Below, in pieces: positions 18,699 through 27,429 of a stretch of DNA of 64,000 nucleotides. The stretch is from assembly GCA_000381565.1 (NCBI GenBank), contig KB906725.1, positions 1,319,731-1,383,730 on the forward strand. Reading direction: 5' to 3'. The notes below the pieces were generated by a model. The model made no database searches. It had not been told where the DNA came from and was given only the letters and a program-made list of their open reading frames with translations. Position numbers and translations under genes: made by a program. The number at the start of each line of letters is the position of its first letter. The first letter of the stretch is position 1. This DNA comes from Oxalobacteraceae bacterium AB_14. Its GTDB lineage: Bacteria; Pseudomonadota; Gammaproteobacteria; Burkholderiales; Burkholderiaceae_D.

Positions 18699-20276
18699 TT
18701 ATACAGCTTGACCAGGTGAATCGGCCTCACCCTCATCGTCTATGACTTCAAGGTAGTCGGGATCTAGTACTTCTCGAACGGCGTCGATGATGTCCTCTGC
18801 AAGCCGCGGATCCTCCAACATCGGAAACGCCTTTCGTAACTTGTTTGAGAGTGTCCAGCCATTGTCTCGTATGGAGCGGATTATCTGGTCGATATCGCTG
18901 TTAGGTCCCTCGAGATAGTCTTTCACATTACTCCTGGCACGCTCAATATCCCGTAGGTAGCTAGCCTCCTTACTCATCTCCACTTCGATAGTCATCCGAA
19001 CGACGTGGCCAAGGAAGTCAGTCTGTTGTGTGAGATTGGGATAGCGCCAGGCCGGCAGGGCGTCTTCGTAAGCATCGAAAGTAAAATCACTTTCGATCCC
19101 ATCGTCGTAAGTTTTTCGCGCACCGAAATCATATTGCCCGTGGTACTTGAGCATCAGTGGTTTGGATAGCACTTCGAGGGCTCGATCATAACCAACGCGC
19201 TCGCGCGAGTTGTCGGTGATCGTCGCAGAGATCGGAATGATGAATGGGGCCGGTACTGCCTCGTCACGACGTAAAACATCGTTGACCAGGAACCTCGAGA
19301 TGCGTCCGTTCCCGTCCGACATTGGATGGATATAGACAAAACCAAACGAAGCAATCGCTGCTCGTAAAATTGACGGCATTCCTTTAGTTCGACGCAGTGT
19401 CGTACGTAAGCCCTCCAGCATCTGTTCCGTGTGATCCCAGTGCGGCGCAATGTAATCGACGACATTTGTGAAGCCCGCTGTGTGGCCGACGATTACGGGC
19501 GATTTACGCAATCCATATCGCGTAGCCATCCCCAGGATGTCAGCCTGCAGTTGGCCTAGGGAATCTAGCGTTAGTGGATCTCCGTCTTGACCGCACCGAC
19601 GGTCCATAACAGCCGCAAACCTTTTTATTCGATCGACGTGGCGATCTTCGTGTTCGATCTTGAAGCTTGCTCGACTTTCCTTGATGGACAGCCAAACGAC
19701 ACTACGCATCAGAACCTCGGCGCCAAACTCACGTTCAAGCTTTGCGAGCTCCGCGTCGCAATCATAGGTTTCCCATTTTTTGATCGCCTCGGTGCGCTGG
19801 ATAATTGGGCAGAACTCGCGCGTCCCAGGCATGTTGTTCCTCACACGCCAGCGAGGGACATTGGTTGATCGAGTAGCAACGAGATGGGTGTCTGAGTCGA
19901 GCGCGTCAACATAGTTGCCGCCTAAGCCCTCTGGTACGTTAAGCTGTCGGTTAGTGAGCCATTCATACAGGAATCCAGCGCGGCGAGCGTAGGCGCCTGT
20001 TGGCTCGTCTGAAAGCCATGCTTCGAGCTCACTTGCGTCCAGTACATCAAACAAGCGAGAGAAAAATTCCAAATTAACAACTTCGTGCTTGAGCGCGAAG
20101 GTGAGCTCTGTGCGTAGGCTAGGCCTGGCATCAACTTTGATGTATGTTTCTTCGCGCGTGCCGTCAGTCTCTACGGTTCGACGAGAGTTGCCTAATTTGC
20201 TGACGACAGCAAAAGCTTGAACCGGTTCAAGCTGGAAATTTTCAGCAAGCCATTTTTGGCCCAAGTACTGTGTCAT
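18699..20276 (-). CDS. Fic-domain protein (AMPylase-type) in operon with SIR2 protein
   Basis: A 525-aa Fic protein. The signature HPMSDGNGRISR spans residues 317-328, with catalytic His317 and the phosphate-binding GNGR; the usual Phe after His-x is Met here. Residues 201-210 (SRASFKIEHE) resemble the inhibitory helix (S-x-x-x-E) that restrains class II Fic enzymes, so activity may be self-inhibited. An N-terminal region of about 190 residues and a C-terminal helical region (about 420-525) flank the Fic core. Fic enzymes usually attach AMP, or less often other nucleotidyl groups, to target hydroxyls. Its position directly before a SIR2 defence gene suggests a joint defence role; this is inferred. 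Confidence 0.85.
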   Translation of the reverse strand: MTQYLGQKWLAENFQLEPVQAFAVVSKLGNSRRTVETDGTREETYIKVDARPSLRTELTFALKHEVVNLEFFSRLFDVLDASELEAWLSDEPTGAYARRAGFLYEWLTNRQLNVPEGLGGNYVDALDSDTHLVATRSTNVPRWRVRNNMPGTREFCPIIQRTEAIKKWETYDCDAELAKLEREFGAEVLMRSVVWLSIKESRASFKIEHEDRHVDRIKRFAAVMDRRCGQDGDPLTLDSLGQLQADILGMATRYGLRKSPVIVGHTAGFTNVVDYIAPHWDHTEQMLEGLRTTLRRTKGMPSILRAAIASFGFVYIHPMSDGNGRISRFLVNDVLRRDEAVPAPFIIPISATITDNSRERVGYDRALEVLSKPLMLKYHGQYDFGARKTYDDGIESDFTFDAYEDALPAWRYPNLTQQTDFLGHVVRMTIEVEMSKEASYLRDIERARSNVKDYLEGPNSDIDQIIRSIRDNGWTLSNKLRKAFPMLEDPRLAEDIIDAVREVLDPDYLEVIDDEGEADSPGQAV

Positions 20277-20693
20277 TTTTCGATTAATCCGCGTAAGTAA
20301 CGATTACATTTTAGCTCTCTGTCAAAAAAATGATTAGAAAATTGTGATGCAGGAAATTGCATTGCAAATTTTCATGCAAAATTTTTATGTTTAATTTGCT
20401 ATAGCGTTCTAAGTTGTTCAGCCGCTCACTGGGCGGGGCAAAATTGAGCTCAGCATTTGGCACCGAAAATCCACTTGGCGGTAACTATGACGCGAAGAAA
20501 AGTCCTAATATGACTATTTCCGGAGGGGAAATATTTCTTTGTAAAATTGCTTTTGTAATAATTTTTATGGAGGGAAGGGATTGCAATCGTAGTTATGGGA
20601 TCGTCAAGAATGCTCATTCTTATGGTAATCGACTTCCCACTAGCGCATGGCTTAACGAAGCGTCAGGGCTATACCTTGACCCTCCTGATCGTT
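20277..20693. other. AT-rich intergenic region upstream of Fic gene
   Basis: These 417 bp hold no supported gene. The part next to the Fic start is strongly AT-rich and contains repeated TTGCA/TGCAAAA words around 20350-20385, suitable for a promoter or a silencer such as H-NS/MvaT. The far end is interrupted by an IS4-family element. Confidence 0.45.
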
Positions 20694-20702
20694 GTTCTAC
20701 GC
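20694..20702. repeat. Left copy of 9-bp target duplication of the IS4-family element
   Basis: GTTCTACGC, identical to the copy at 22184-22192 on the other side of the element. It shows a single, relatively undisturbed insertion event. Confidence 0.9.
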
Positions 20703-22183
20703 CATATCGTTATACACAACTCCTGACCGGATGGGCTGCCGCCAGGAAAGATGTTTACATTCAATGAGTTAGCGAGGGGGCTTGTAAACTGGGCGGAAAA
20801 GGCGTTTACTTTCGGAATTTGGGTGACGCGTTGGCCACAGAATCGAAGCATTGGGTTGAGGAAGAATTTGCCGGAATGGACTTGGGCGATGCGCGCCTGA
20901 ACAAGCGAGCCCGTGTGATGGTGGAGGCGTTCGCGGCCAAGCCGACGGCCAATATTCCGATGGCGTGTGATGGTTGGACGGACATGACGGCGGCGTACCG
21001 GTTCCTCGACAATGATGAGGTCACGTGGCAAGGCATCATGGCGCCGCATTGGGAACGCACAGAACAGCGCATGGTCCCGCATCCCGTCGTGCTGTGCCTG
21101 CAAGACACCACCGAGCTTGATTTCAATGGCCAGAAAGTGCGGGGTCTCGGCCCGCTCAATTACGAGGCGCGGCGTGGCATGTATGTGCACCCGACCTACG
21201 CCGTGACGCCGCAACGCGAACCACTCGGCGTGTGCGACGCATGGCTGTGGGCGCGCGAAATGCGTGATGCGGACGGGGTGCGTGGCGGTCAGAGGGAAAG
21301 CGCGCGCTGGCGTGAAGGCTACGAACGGGTCGCCGAGATGGCGGCCCGGGTGCCGTCGAGTCGCCTGGTCTATGTGGCCGACCGGGAGGGCGACATGCTC
21401 GAGCTGATGCAGCGCGCGAAGGTGCTGGGCACGCCGGCCGACTGGCTGGTGCGGGCCAAGCATAACCGCTGTTTGCCCGATGGCGATAAGCTCTGGGAGC
21501 GCACCTGTGCCGGGGAGCCGTTGGGCCAGATCGTCTTCACGATGCCATCGCGGCATGGCGTCAAGGAGCGCAAGGTACGCCAGGAGCTGTGGACCGCGTC
21601 GGTTGAGCTGAACGCGGGCAAACCGAGCGCCATCACCGTCACATGCGTGATCGCACGCGAAATCGACGCGCCCCCAGGAACCAAGCCGGTCGAATGGCGC
21701 CTGCTGACGAACCGCGCCGCGCCAACGCTCGACGATGTCATCGAACTCATCGATTGGTATCGGGCACGCTGGGATATCGAGATGTTCTTCAACGTGCTGA
21801 AGAATGGCTGCAAGGTCGAGTCGATGCAACTGGGCAGCATCGAAGGCATTGAGCGCGCGCTGGCGTTGTACATGATCGTCGCTTGGCGTATCGCGCACCT
21901 GATGCGCTTGGGGAGAACCTGCCCTGAGCTCGACGCCAATCTTTTCTTTAGCCCTGATGAGATCCATGGCGCCTATCTGTTGACGAACACGAAACAACCA
22001 GCGAACCGGACGCCAACCCTGAACGAGGTGCTACGTCTGGTCGCCCGACTGGGCGGTTTTATCGGCCGCAAAAGCGACGGTGAGCCGGGCGTTAAGACAA
22101 TCTGGCTCGGACTCCAAGAGGTCCGCGTATCGGCGGCGACGCTGGCAGCATTACGGAATCAATGAGTTGTGTATAACGATATG
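20703..22183 (+). mobile_element. IS4-family (IS50-like) insertion sequence, 1481 bp, complete
   Basis: The terminal inverted repeats are CATATCGTTATACACAACTC at 20703-20722 and its exact complement at 22164-22183. A 9-bp direct repeat GTTCTACGC flanks the element (20694-20702 and 22184-22192), the target duplication size expected for IS50-type members. The single transposase gene is intact. The insertion lies between the Fic promoter region and the 415-aa gene. Confidence 0.93.
20819..22165 (+). CDS. IS4-family (IS50-like) transposase
   Basis: The 448-aa product matches Tn5/IS50-type transposases. It has an N-terminal DNA-binding region (GMDLGDARLNKRA), then catalytic Asp residues in LQDTTELD and VADREGD, and the YREK signature Y-x2-R-x3-E-x6-K in YRARWDIEMFFNVLK. 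The stop lies within two bases of the right inverted repeat. The start at 20819 as read is weak; the ATG at 20877 in the same frame is an alternative. Confidence 0.9.
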   Translation: MGDALATESKHWVEEEFAGMDLGDARLNKRARVMVEAFAAKPTANIPMACDGWTDMTAAYRFLDNDEVTWQGIMAPHWERTEQRMVPHPVVLCLQDTTELDFNGQKVRGLGPLNYEARRGMYVHPTYAVTPQREPLGVCDAWLWAREMRDADGVRGGQRESARWREGYERVAEMAARVPSSRLVYVADREGDMLELMQRAKVLGTPADWLVRAKHNRCLPDGDKLWERTCAGEPLGQIVFTMPSRHGVKERKVRQELWTASVELNAGKPSAITVTCVIAREIDAPPGTKPVEWRLLTNRAAPTLDDVIELIDWYRARWDIEMFFNVLKNGCKVESMQLGSIEGIERALALYMIVAWRIAHLMRLGRTCPELDANLFFSPDEIHGAYLLTNTKQPANRTPTLNEVLRLVARLGGFIGRKSDGEPGVKTIWLGLQEVRVSAATLAALRNQ

Positions 22184-22192
22184 GTTCTACGC
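22184..22192. repeat. Right copy of 9-bp target duplication of the IS4-family element
   Basis: GTTCTACGC, identical to 20694-20702. Removing the element and one copy restores the pre-insertion sequence. Confidence 0.9.
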
Positions 22193-22394
22193 CCGCATCG
22201 GGGAGATTTCTGATCCTCCAATTCGTTGTAAAAATGCAATTTCAATAATTGGATAGTATTGACGAAAGTTTATTAGCGTATGCTAGTTCGCTCATTGGTA
22301 CGACGTTGATGTTCCTGTTCACACGCTTGACCGTCAGGTGTGCTAGGGACCGACCCAACCATACTTTCTATCCTTTTTCGACAAGGGGACCGCC

Positions 22395-23642
22395 ATGTAC
22401 ACCGAACCCGGTTTTCTGGAGAGCGCAAGCCTTCGGACCAAATGGAATGAGGAAATTACTGCGCAGTATGACCGTTTGAAAGCGGCGTATGGTTCGCGCT
22501 TTTTCGAGATCGACCCGACTGCAATTCACAGCACCATGGCGCCCGCGCCAGTGAAATGGTTTGGCGACCCAGCCGAACCGAACTTCTGCCAGAATGCCGA
22601 CGTCGCCCAGCAATTATCGGACTGGGGGGGTGTGGGGCGCCACAATCTGCACAACGAATATTGCGAATACACGGTGATCTATCGCAATGACAAATCGGGT
22701 AAAAAACGCCCGAAGCGCGTGAACTTTAGTACCGAATTGCGGGAGTACTGGGTGGTCGCAGCGGTGAATGACCCGACACAGCTTAAAGCGATGGCCGAGG
22801 AAGTCCTGAAGCGGGACGTGGGTTGGAGCGAGTTGTACGGTCCAGGTGTGACCAATCCGCTCGCGTTGTCGGAAGATGAAAGGAAAAAACGTTTTATTGG
22901 TTTCGTTGCGGGAAGTGGCAATGCCGAGCAGACACCCCAACAACCGCAGGGCGCAATCAACACTGACGATATCCTGTTCATGTCACATCCTATCAATGGG
23001 CTGGACGACTTGCTCTACATCGTCATGTTCGGTGCGCGACCCTACGCGCGTCAGGAACAAGGCGCTCTGGTCAAGGCCAGCCGCGAGCAGATTTTTCGAG
23101 CAAGTGATGTCGAGCACTTGGCATGCCGCCATGCCGATCCTGCCGCCTGTATGGGGGCTTATGACCAAGTTTTCGCTGGCAACAAAATTGCGTTTGCTGA
23201 TCCGCTTGGCGTATATATACAAACCTTTAACGACGGCGCATTTTCGTACAAGGATGCGCCGATCCCGTCCGACTGGATCAACAAGTCGCGAGGCACCCTC
23301 GTTGAAAAGGACGGGAAGAAACAGTCCTTCTTTCAGCGCCTTGAATTTGGTCCGCCCGACGACTTGGAAATCTATCTTGACGACATCGTAGATGTTTCCG
23401 TCGGCTCCTCGCCGAAACTGACTGGTGGATACCAGATCGCGCGTCAGATCGAAGTCGGTCCCTATGTCAAGATCCAGGCCTTGGAGGTGCCGATCAGCCC
23501 TGCCGAGTTTCAGATCCTTACGACGAGCACGAAACCCATATTATGCAGCAATGCGTCAGTGTGCGTCAGCATCGCAGCGGTCAAGGCTGCTTTTGAAAAG
23601 AGAAATTTCCCAAACAAGGTCGGACCACGTTCAATCGGATAA
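22395..23642 (+). CDS. Unknown 415-aa protein paired with DyP peroxidase
   Basis: I do not recognise this family. The protein has no signal peptide or membrane segment. Notable features are a Cys/His-rich stretch (HNEYCEYTV near residue 85, then CRHADPAACMG near 245) and a C-terminal strand-rich part with two further Cys residues (CSNASVC). The ATG at 22395 follows a spaced AGGGGA. The DyP peroxidase gene begins nine bases after its stop, so the two are an operon. It could be a second redox enzyme or a substrate-side partner of the peroxidase; nothing in the sequence decides this. Confidence 0.75.
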   Translation: MYTEPGFLESASLRTKWNEEITAQYDRLKAAYGSRFFEIDPTAIHSTMAPAPVKWFGDPAEPNFCQNADVAQQLSDWGGVGRHNLHNEYCEYTVIYRNDKSGKKRPKRVNFSTELREYWVVAAVNDPTQLKAMAEEVLKRDVGWSELYGPGVTNPLALSEDERKKRFIGFVAGSGNAEQTPQQPQGAINTDDILFMSHPINGLDDLLYIVMFGARPYARQEQGALVKASREQIFRASDVEHLACRHADPAACMGAYDQVFAGNKIAFADPLGVYIQTFNDGAFSYKDAPIPSDWINKSRGTLVEKDGKKQSFFQRLEFGPPDDLEIYLDDIVDVSVGSSPKLTGGYQIARQIEVGPYVKIQALEVPISPAEFQILTTSTKPILCSNASVCVSIAAVKAAFEKRNFPNKVGPRSIG

Positions 23643-23651
23643 GGACGCGTC

Positions 23652-24884
23652 ATGCAACAGGACGGCATTTATTTCGGCCCCAAGGACAAACCGGGCACCG
23701 CGTTTTGCGTCCTGTTTTTACAGGCCAATTCCGACAGTAGCACGGCCGAACTGGCGGGCGCCTTGGCACAGCTTTGGCAGCTATATGAAAAACTCAAGCA
23801 GGGGTTGGTGCCAGACTTGGCCGGCATCACCGTGCCTGCCGGTGAACTGACAGTGTTGTTCGGATATGGCCTGAATGTATTCAAGCGAACCGATCTCGCC
23901 TTTCCCGCGCCCCGGGCCTTGCGCGATTATGGAGCATTCCGATCTGCGAACACGGCGGGAGGAGGCCCTCTGCTACCTGGCTCCGGGTTGAGCTATGCCC
24001 CCTACATTTCAAAGAATAAATGTTCTGAGGATATGGTCGTTCAGTTTATTGGCAATAGCGAATTGGCCGTCAATCGGGCCTTGGTTGAGACCTGGAAGTT
24101 TCTGGAAGATACTGCGCGTGAAACTGGCCGGGCGGCGCCAGTTTCCATTGCGGCTTTTTTTAAAGGTTTTCAGCGCGATGATGGGAGAAGCTGGATCGAT
24201 TTCCACGACGGCGTATCGAATTTGAAAAGCGAAGAGCGAGAGGGCGTGATATCGATCAAGCCCAGCAACGATCCGCAGGAAGCATGGCTCGATGGCGGCA
24301 CGTATATGGCGTATATGCGGATCGCTGTCGATATCGCGGCCTGGCGCAGTATTATCCCAAGCAAGCAGGAAGAGATCGTGGGGCGGGCCAAATTGTCGGG
24401 TTGTCCGCTGGTGTCCGCCAGCGATTTGGGGGGCGCGGTGGCAGTTGCTGGTTGCCCTTTCACTGGCACGACTCAAATTGGTGACCTTAACAACGAGAAT
24501 TTTCGCGAGACGCCAGTCCAAGTTGATGCACGTATCTCACAGAGTCATGTGCAACGCGCCAACCACCATCAGCAGCCCCTCGACGATCCTTCCTCAGCGC
24601 GGATCTATCGTCAGGGCTTCGAGTTTCTTGAGGCGACAGAGCAGGCCCCCGGATTTCGCCTGGGTCTCAATTTCGTCAGCTTCCAAGACACCCCACAGCG
24701 GCTCAATCGCATTTTGACTCAACCATCTTGGCTCGGCGGCACGAATTTTGGCGGTGCTGAAAATGGACAAAATACGGTACCGGGCATGTCCAGTCTGTTG
24801 GCGGTCATAGGCGCAGGTATGTTTCTGGTGCCTCCGCGTGAATCCGACGGCAGCTTCCCTGGCGCGAAGCTGTTTGGCCGCTGA
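23652..24884 (+). CDS. DyP-type heme peroxidase
   Basis: This 410-aa protein shows the hallmarks of dye-decolorizing peroxidases: a distal-side HDG with Asp186 (variant of GxxDG), the DGGTYMAYMRI strand, proximal heme ligand His299 in SHVQRAN, and a late GLNFVSFQ strand. These enzymes use hydrogen peroxide to oxidise varied substrates. No Tat or Sec signal is present, so it is probably cytoplasmic. It forms an operon with the unknown 415-aa protein and perhaps with the small downstream ORF split by IS66. There is no encapsulin gene nearby. Confidence 0.85.
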   Translation: MQQDGIYFGPKDKPGTAFCVLFLQANSDSSTAELAGALAQLWQLYEKLKQGLVPDLAGITVPAGELTVLFGYGLNVFKRTDLAFPAPRALRDYGAFRSANTAGGGPLLPGSGLSYAPYISKNKCSEDMVVQFIGNSELAVNRALVETWKFLEDTARETGRAAPVSIAAFFKGFQRDDGRSWIDFHDGVSNLKSEEREGVISIKPSNDPQEAWLDGGTYMAYMRIAVDIAAWRSIIPSKQEEIVGRAKLSGCPLVSASDLGGAVAVAGCPFTGTTQIGDLNNENFRETPVQVDARISQSHVQRANHHQQPLDDPSSARIYRQGFEFLEATEQAPGFRLGLNFVSFQDTPQRLNRILTQPSWLGGTNFGGAENGQNTVPGMSSLLAVIGAGMFLVPPRESDGSFPGAKLFGR

Positions 24885-24907
24885 GTCGAAAGCAAGTGGC
24901 ACTGGTA

Positions 24908-25060
24908 TGCTCAATGTGACTTGGATATTGGAGTTGCTGTACCTAAACTGGCGGGCTGGTCACTCAGCCCATCTGGACAAAATTTTCGGGTTGGAAAGCC
25001 CCATTATGGACACCCGCTATCTTGAGCGAGCGACGAAGGCATTGCGAGAGGCGGGAAAAC
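24908..25060 (+). pseudogene. Small ORF interrupted by IS66 (5' part)
   Basis: The frame beginning MLNVTWILELL reads for 51 codons and is broken by the IS66 element at 25060. Joining position 25060 to 27398, with one copy of the 8-bp duplication removed, continues the same frame through LPDESLLP to a TAA at 27421-27423, giving a protein of about 59 aa. The gene follows the DyP gene by 23 bp and was probably its operon partner. The ribosome site is weak (AGTGG), so the start is uncertain. Function is unknown. Confidence 0.5.
25053..25060. repeat. Left copy of 8-bp target duplication of IS66 element
   Basis: GGGAAAAC, matching 27390-27397. An 8-bp duplication is the usual size for the IS66 family. 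Confidence 0.9.
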
Positions 25061-25137
25061 GTAAGCGTCCGGTGCATCCACCTATGAATCGTTAAACCTC
25101 CAGTCCATACTCCGCGTTTTTTTTCATGGAGATGAGG

Positions 25138-25431
25138 ATGGTGAACACCGAACGAGAAGCGATCTGGCAAGAGCGCGTTGCGCAGTGGCGAGCAAGCGGT
25201 CTTTCGCAGCGTGCCTTCGCCATCCAAGAAGGCTATCCGGTGCGGCAGGTGGGTTATTGGGTGCGCCGTCTGTCGGCTGCACCCGCAGTCCCGGCAATGA
25301 TGCCGGTCATGGTGCGAGGCGCGGCGCCAGCCGCGCCGGCGCTGAGGCTGTGCGGTCCGCATGGCTGGAGCATCGAACTGTCGCCCTCCACCCCGGCGAG
25401 CTGGCTGGCGGACCTGCTGCGCGGCCTGTGA
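25138..25431 (+). CDS. tnpA: IS66 accessory protein TnpA
   Basis: A small helix-turn-helix protein (97 aa from the ATG at 25138, or 101 from 25126) of the IS66 TnpA type. It starts with REAIWQERVAQWRASGLSQR and contains the HTH GLSQRAFAIQEGYP. GGAG precedes the 25138 start at suitable distance, which favours it. It is required with TnpB for efficient IS66 transposition in studied relatives. The stop overlaps the tnpB start (TGATG). Confidence 0.88.
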   Translation: MVNTEREAIWQERVAQWRASGLSQRAFAIQEGYPVRQVGYWVRRLSAAPAVPAMMPVMVRGAAPAAPALRLCGPHGWSIELSPSTPASWLADLLRGL

Positions 25432-25772
25432 TGCAGCTGCAAGCCGATGCGCTCTGGCTGGCCACGCAGCCAGTCGATATCCGCGCCGGGATAGATCGTT
25501 TATCGTTGCATGTGCAGCAGGCTCTGGGGCGCGCGCCTTGCGACGGCACGGCTTACGTGTTCAGCAATCGGCGCCGCACGCGCCTGAAGGTGGTGTGCTG
25601 GGACGGCAATGGCGTGTGGATGTGCGTACGCCGTTTGCACCGCGGCCAGTTCGTGTGGCCGCAGCCGGGTGACGCCAGTTGGCAGCTCACCGCCGAGCAA
25701 TGGCAATGGCTGGTGGCCGGCGCGGACTGGCAGCGCCTGTCGGCGCCGCCGCCGGCGGCCTGGCAATTGTGA
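25431..25772 (+). CDS. tnpB: IS66 accessory protein TnpB (Orf2)
   Basis: The 113-aa product has the family pattern: PVDIRAGIDRL near the start, then YVFSNRRRTRLKVVCWDGNGVWM and a Trp-rich end. The ATG at 25431 shares its first base with the tnpA stop, so translation is coupled. An upstream extension of the frame is a shadow of tnpA. Confidence 0.92.
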   Translation: MQLQADALWLATQPVDIRAGIDRLSLHVQQALGRAPCDGTAYVFSNRRRTRLKVVCWDGNGVWMCVRRLHRGQFVWPQPGDASWQLTAEQWQWLVAGADWQRLSAPPPAAWQL

Positions 25773-25813
25773 TCCCCCTGTTAACGGCGCCATCATTCTG
25801 TTAACATGCCGGC

Positions 25814-27355
25814 ATGGACTTGCTCGAACACCTGACCCGCACCAATGCCGACGCTGCCGTCATCGCGCAGGTGCGCGCCTTGATGGCGCAGAACGAGCAG
25901 AATAAACAACTGCAGGTCCAGCTGGCGGAGAAGGAGTTCAAGATCAAGGCGCTGACGCTGGAACTGGCGCACCACAAGCGCATCCGCTTCGGCAAGGCCA
26001 GTGAGGTATTCAGTGGCGACCAGCTCGATTTGTTCAACGAGACGGCCGATGCCGACCTGGCGGCGCTGGAAGAAGAACTGCAGCAGCTGCAAGGCAAGCG
26101 CCGAGCACCACGCAGCCGCGCCGGCCGGCAGCCGCTGCCACCGGAGCTGCCACGCATCGAGCACCGCCACGAGCCAGCGTCCTGCCAGTGCGACGCCTGC
26201 GGCCGCGACCTGGTGAAGATCGGCGAGGATGTCAGCGAACAGCTCGATGTGGAACCGGCGCGCTTTTTCGTGCACCGCCACATCCGCCCACAATACGCTT
26301 GCCGTGGCTGCGAGACGGTGACGGCGGCGCCGATCCCGCCGGCCGTGATCGACGGCGGCATGGCCGCTCCCGGTCTGCTGGCGTGGGTGGCGGTCAGCAA
26401 GTTCGCCGATCATTTGCCCTTGTACCGCCTGGAGCAGATCGCGGCCCGCCAGGGCGTGCCGCTGGCCCGATCCACGCTGGCCGAGTGGATCGGCAAGCTG
26501 GGCGTGGCCTTGCAGCCGCTCTCCGACCGGCTGGCCGCGTTGTTGCGGCAACGACCCTGTCTGCATGCGGACGAAACACCGGTGCGCCAGCTCGATCCCG
26601 GGCAAGGCAAGACACGGCAAGCGTATTTATGGGCCTATCGCTCCAACCGGTATGACGACGGGCCGCCCATCATCGTGTTCGACTATCAGAGCGGGCGCGC
26701 CGGCGCCCACGCGCGCGCCTTCCTGCAAGGATGGCGCGGCCATCTCATGGTGGACGACTATGCGGGCTACAAGGCGCTCTTTGCCGGCGGCGTGACCGAG
26801 CTCGCCTGCCTGGCGCACGTGCGTCGGAAATTTTTTGAACTGCACGCCGCCAACGGCAGCCCGATCGCGGCCGAAGCGCTGCGGCGCATTGCGGTACTGT
26901 ACGCCGTCGAACAGCAGGCCGCCGGCATGGCATCGGCGGAGCGCTTGCAACTGCGGCAGCAGCACGCCAAGCCGGCGCTGGCCGAACTGCATGCATGGCT
27001 GCTGGCGACGCAACGCAGCGTAGCCACCGGCAGCGGCACAGGCAAGGCCGTCGAGCATGCGCTCAAGCGCTGGGCGGCGGTGGTGCGCTACGCCGATTCG
27101 GGCACGCTCCCTATCGACAATAACGCGGTCGAGAACGCGATACGCCCCATCGCCATTGGCAAGAAGAACTGGCTGTTCGCCGGTTCCGAGCGCGCAGGCC
27201 AGCGCGCCGCCGCCATTCAAACTTTGCTGGGCACAGCCAGGCTGAATGGACTCGATCCGTTGCATTGGCTGGCCAGCGTATTGGAACGTCTCCCGACGTG
27301 CCCCAACAACCAGATCGATTCCTTGCTGCCTTTCCAGAACTCTACGCGGCCTTAA
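25814..27355 (+). CDS. tnpC: IS66-family transposase TnpC
   Basis: A 513-aa DDE transposase. It has an N-terminal leucine-rich coiled coil (residues about 25-60), a zinc-finger region (CQCDACG and ACRGCE), then the catalytic core with HADETPVRQ, VDDYAGYK and LPIDNNAVENAIRP, which hold the expected acidic residues. The stop lies 11 bp before the right terminal repeat. Confidence 0.95.
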   Translation: MDLLEHLTRTNADAAVIAQVRALMAQNEQNKQLQVQLAEKEFKIKALTLELAHHKRIRFGKASEVFSGDQLDLFNETADADLAALEEELQQLQGKRRAPRSRAGRQPLPPELPRIEHRHEPASCQCDACGRDLVKIGEDVSEQLDVEPARFFVHRHIRPQYACRGCETVTAAPIPPAVIDGGMAAPGLLAWVAVSKFADHLPLYRLEQIAARQGVPLARSTLAEWIGKLGVALQPLSDRLAALLRQRPCLHADETPVRQLDPGQGKTRQAYLWAYRSNRYDDGPPIIVFDYQSGRAGAHARAFLQGWRGHLMVDDYAGYKALFAGGVTELACLAHVRRKFFELHAANGSPIAAEALRRIAVLYAVEQQAAGMASAERLQLRQQHAKPALAELHAWLLATQRSVATGSGTGKAVEHALKRWAAVVRYADSGTLPIDNNAVENAIRPIAIGKKNWLFAGSERAGQRAAAIQTLLGTARLNGLDPLHWLASVLERLPTCPNNQIDSLLPFQNSTRP

Positions 27356-27389
27356 GCCCGCTGAACAGGTGGATGCGCCGGACGCTTAC

Positions 27390-27397
27390 GGGAAAAC
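27390..27397. repeat. Right copy of 8-bp target duplication of IS66 element
   Basis: GGGAAAAC, matching 25053-25060. Confidence 0.9.
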
Positions 27398-27423
27398 TTC
27401 CCGACGAAAGCCTTTTGCCGTAA
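27398..27423 (+). pseudogene. Small ORF interrupted by IS66 (3' part)
   Basis: These 26 bases complete the frame broken at 25060: together they encode the end LPDESLLP followed by TAA. The stop lies seven bases before the end of the convergent leucine-rich-repeat gene. Confidence 0.45.
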
Positions 27424-27429
27424 GCGACA

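Larger units (their letters stand above)
25061..27389 (+). mobile_element. IS66-family insertion sequence, 2329 bp, complete
   Basis: The terminal inverted repeats begin GTAAGCGTCCGGTGCATCCA at 25061 and the complement of GTAAGCGTCCGGCGCATCCA at 27389 (22 of 23 bases match over 25061-25083 and 27367-27389). The 8-bp direct repeat GGGAAAAC flanks it. It contains the standard tnpA-tnpB-tnpC set, all intact. Confidence 0.94.

Noticed and set aside
20414..20767. Plus-strand open frame before the IS4-family element
   Set aside because: It runs across the IS end and has no homology or ribosome site, so it is probably chance.
20669..21997. Long minus-strand open frame opposite the IS4-family transposase
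   Set aside because: It lies wholly antisense to a well-supported transposase and crosses the inverted repeat; composition explains it.
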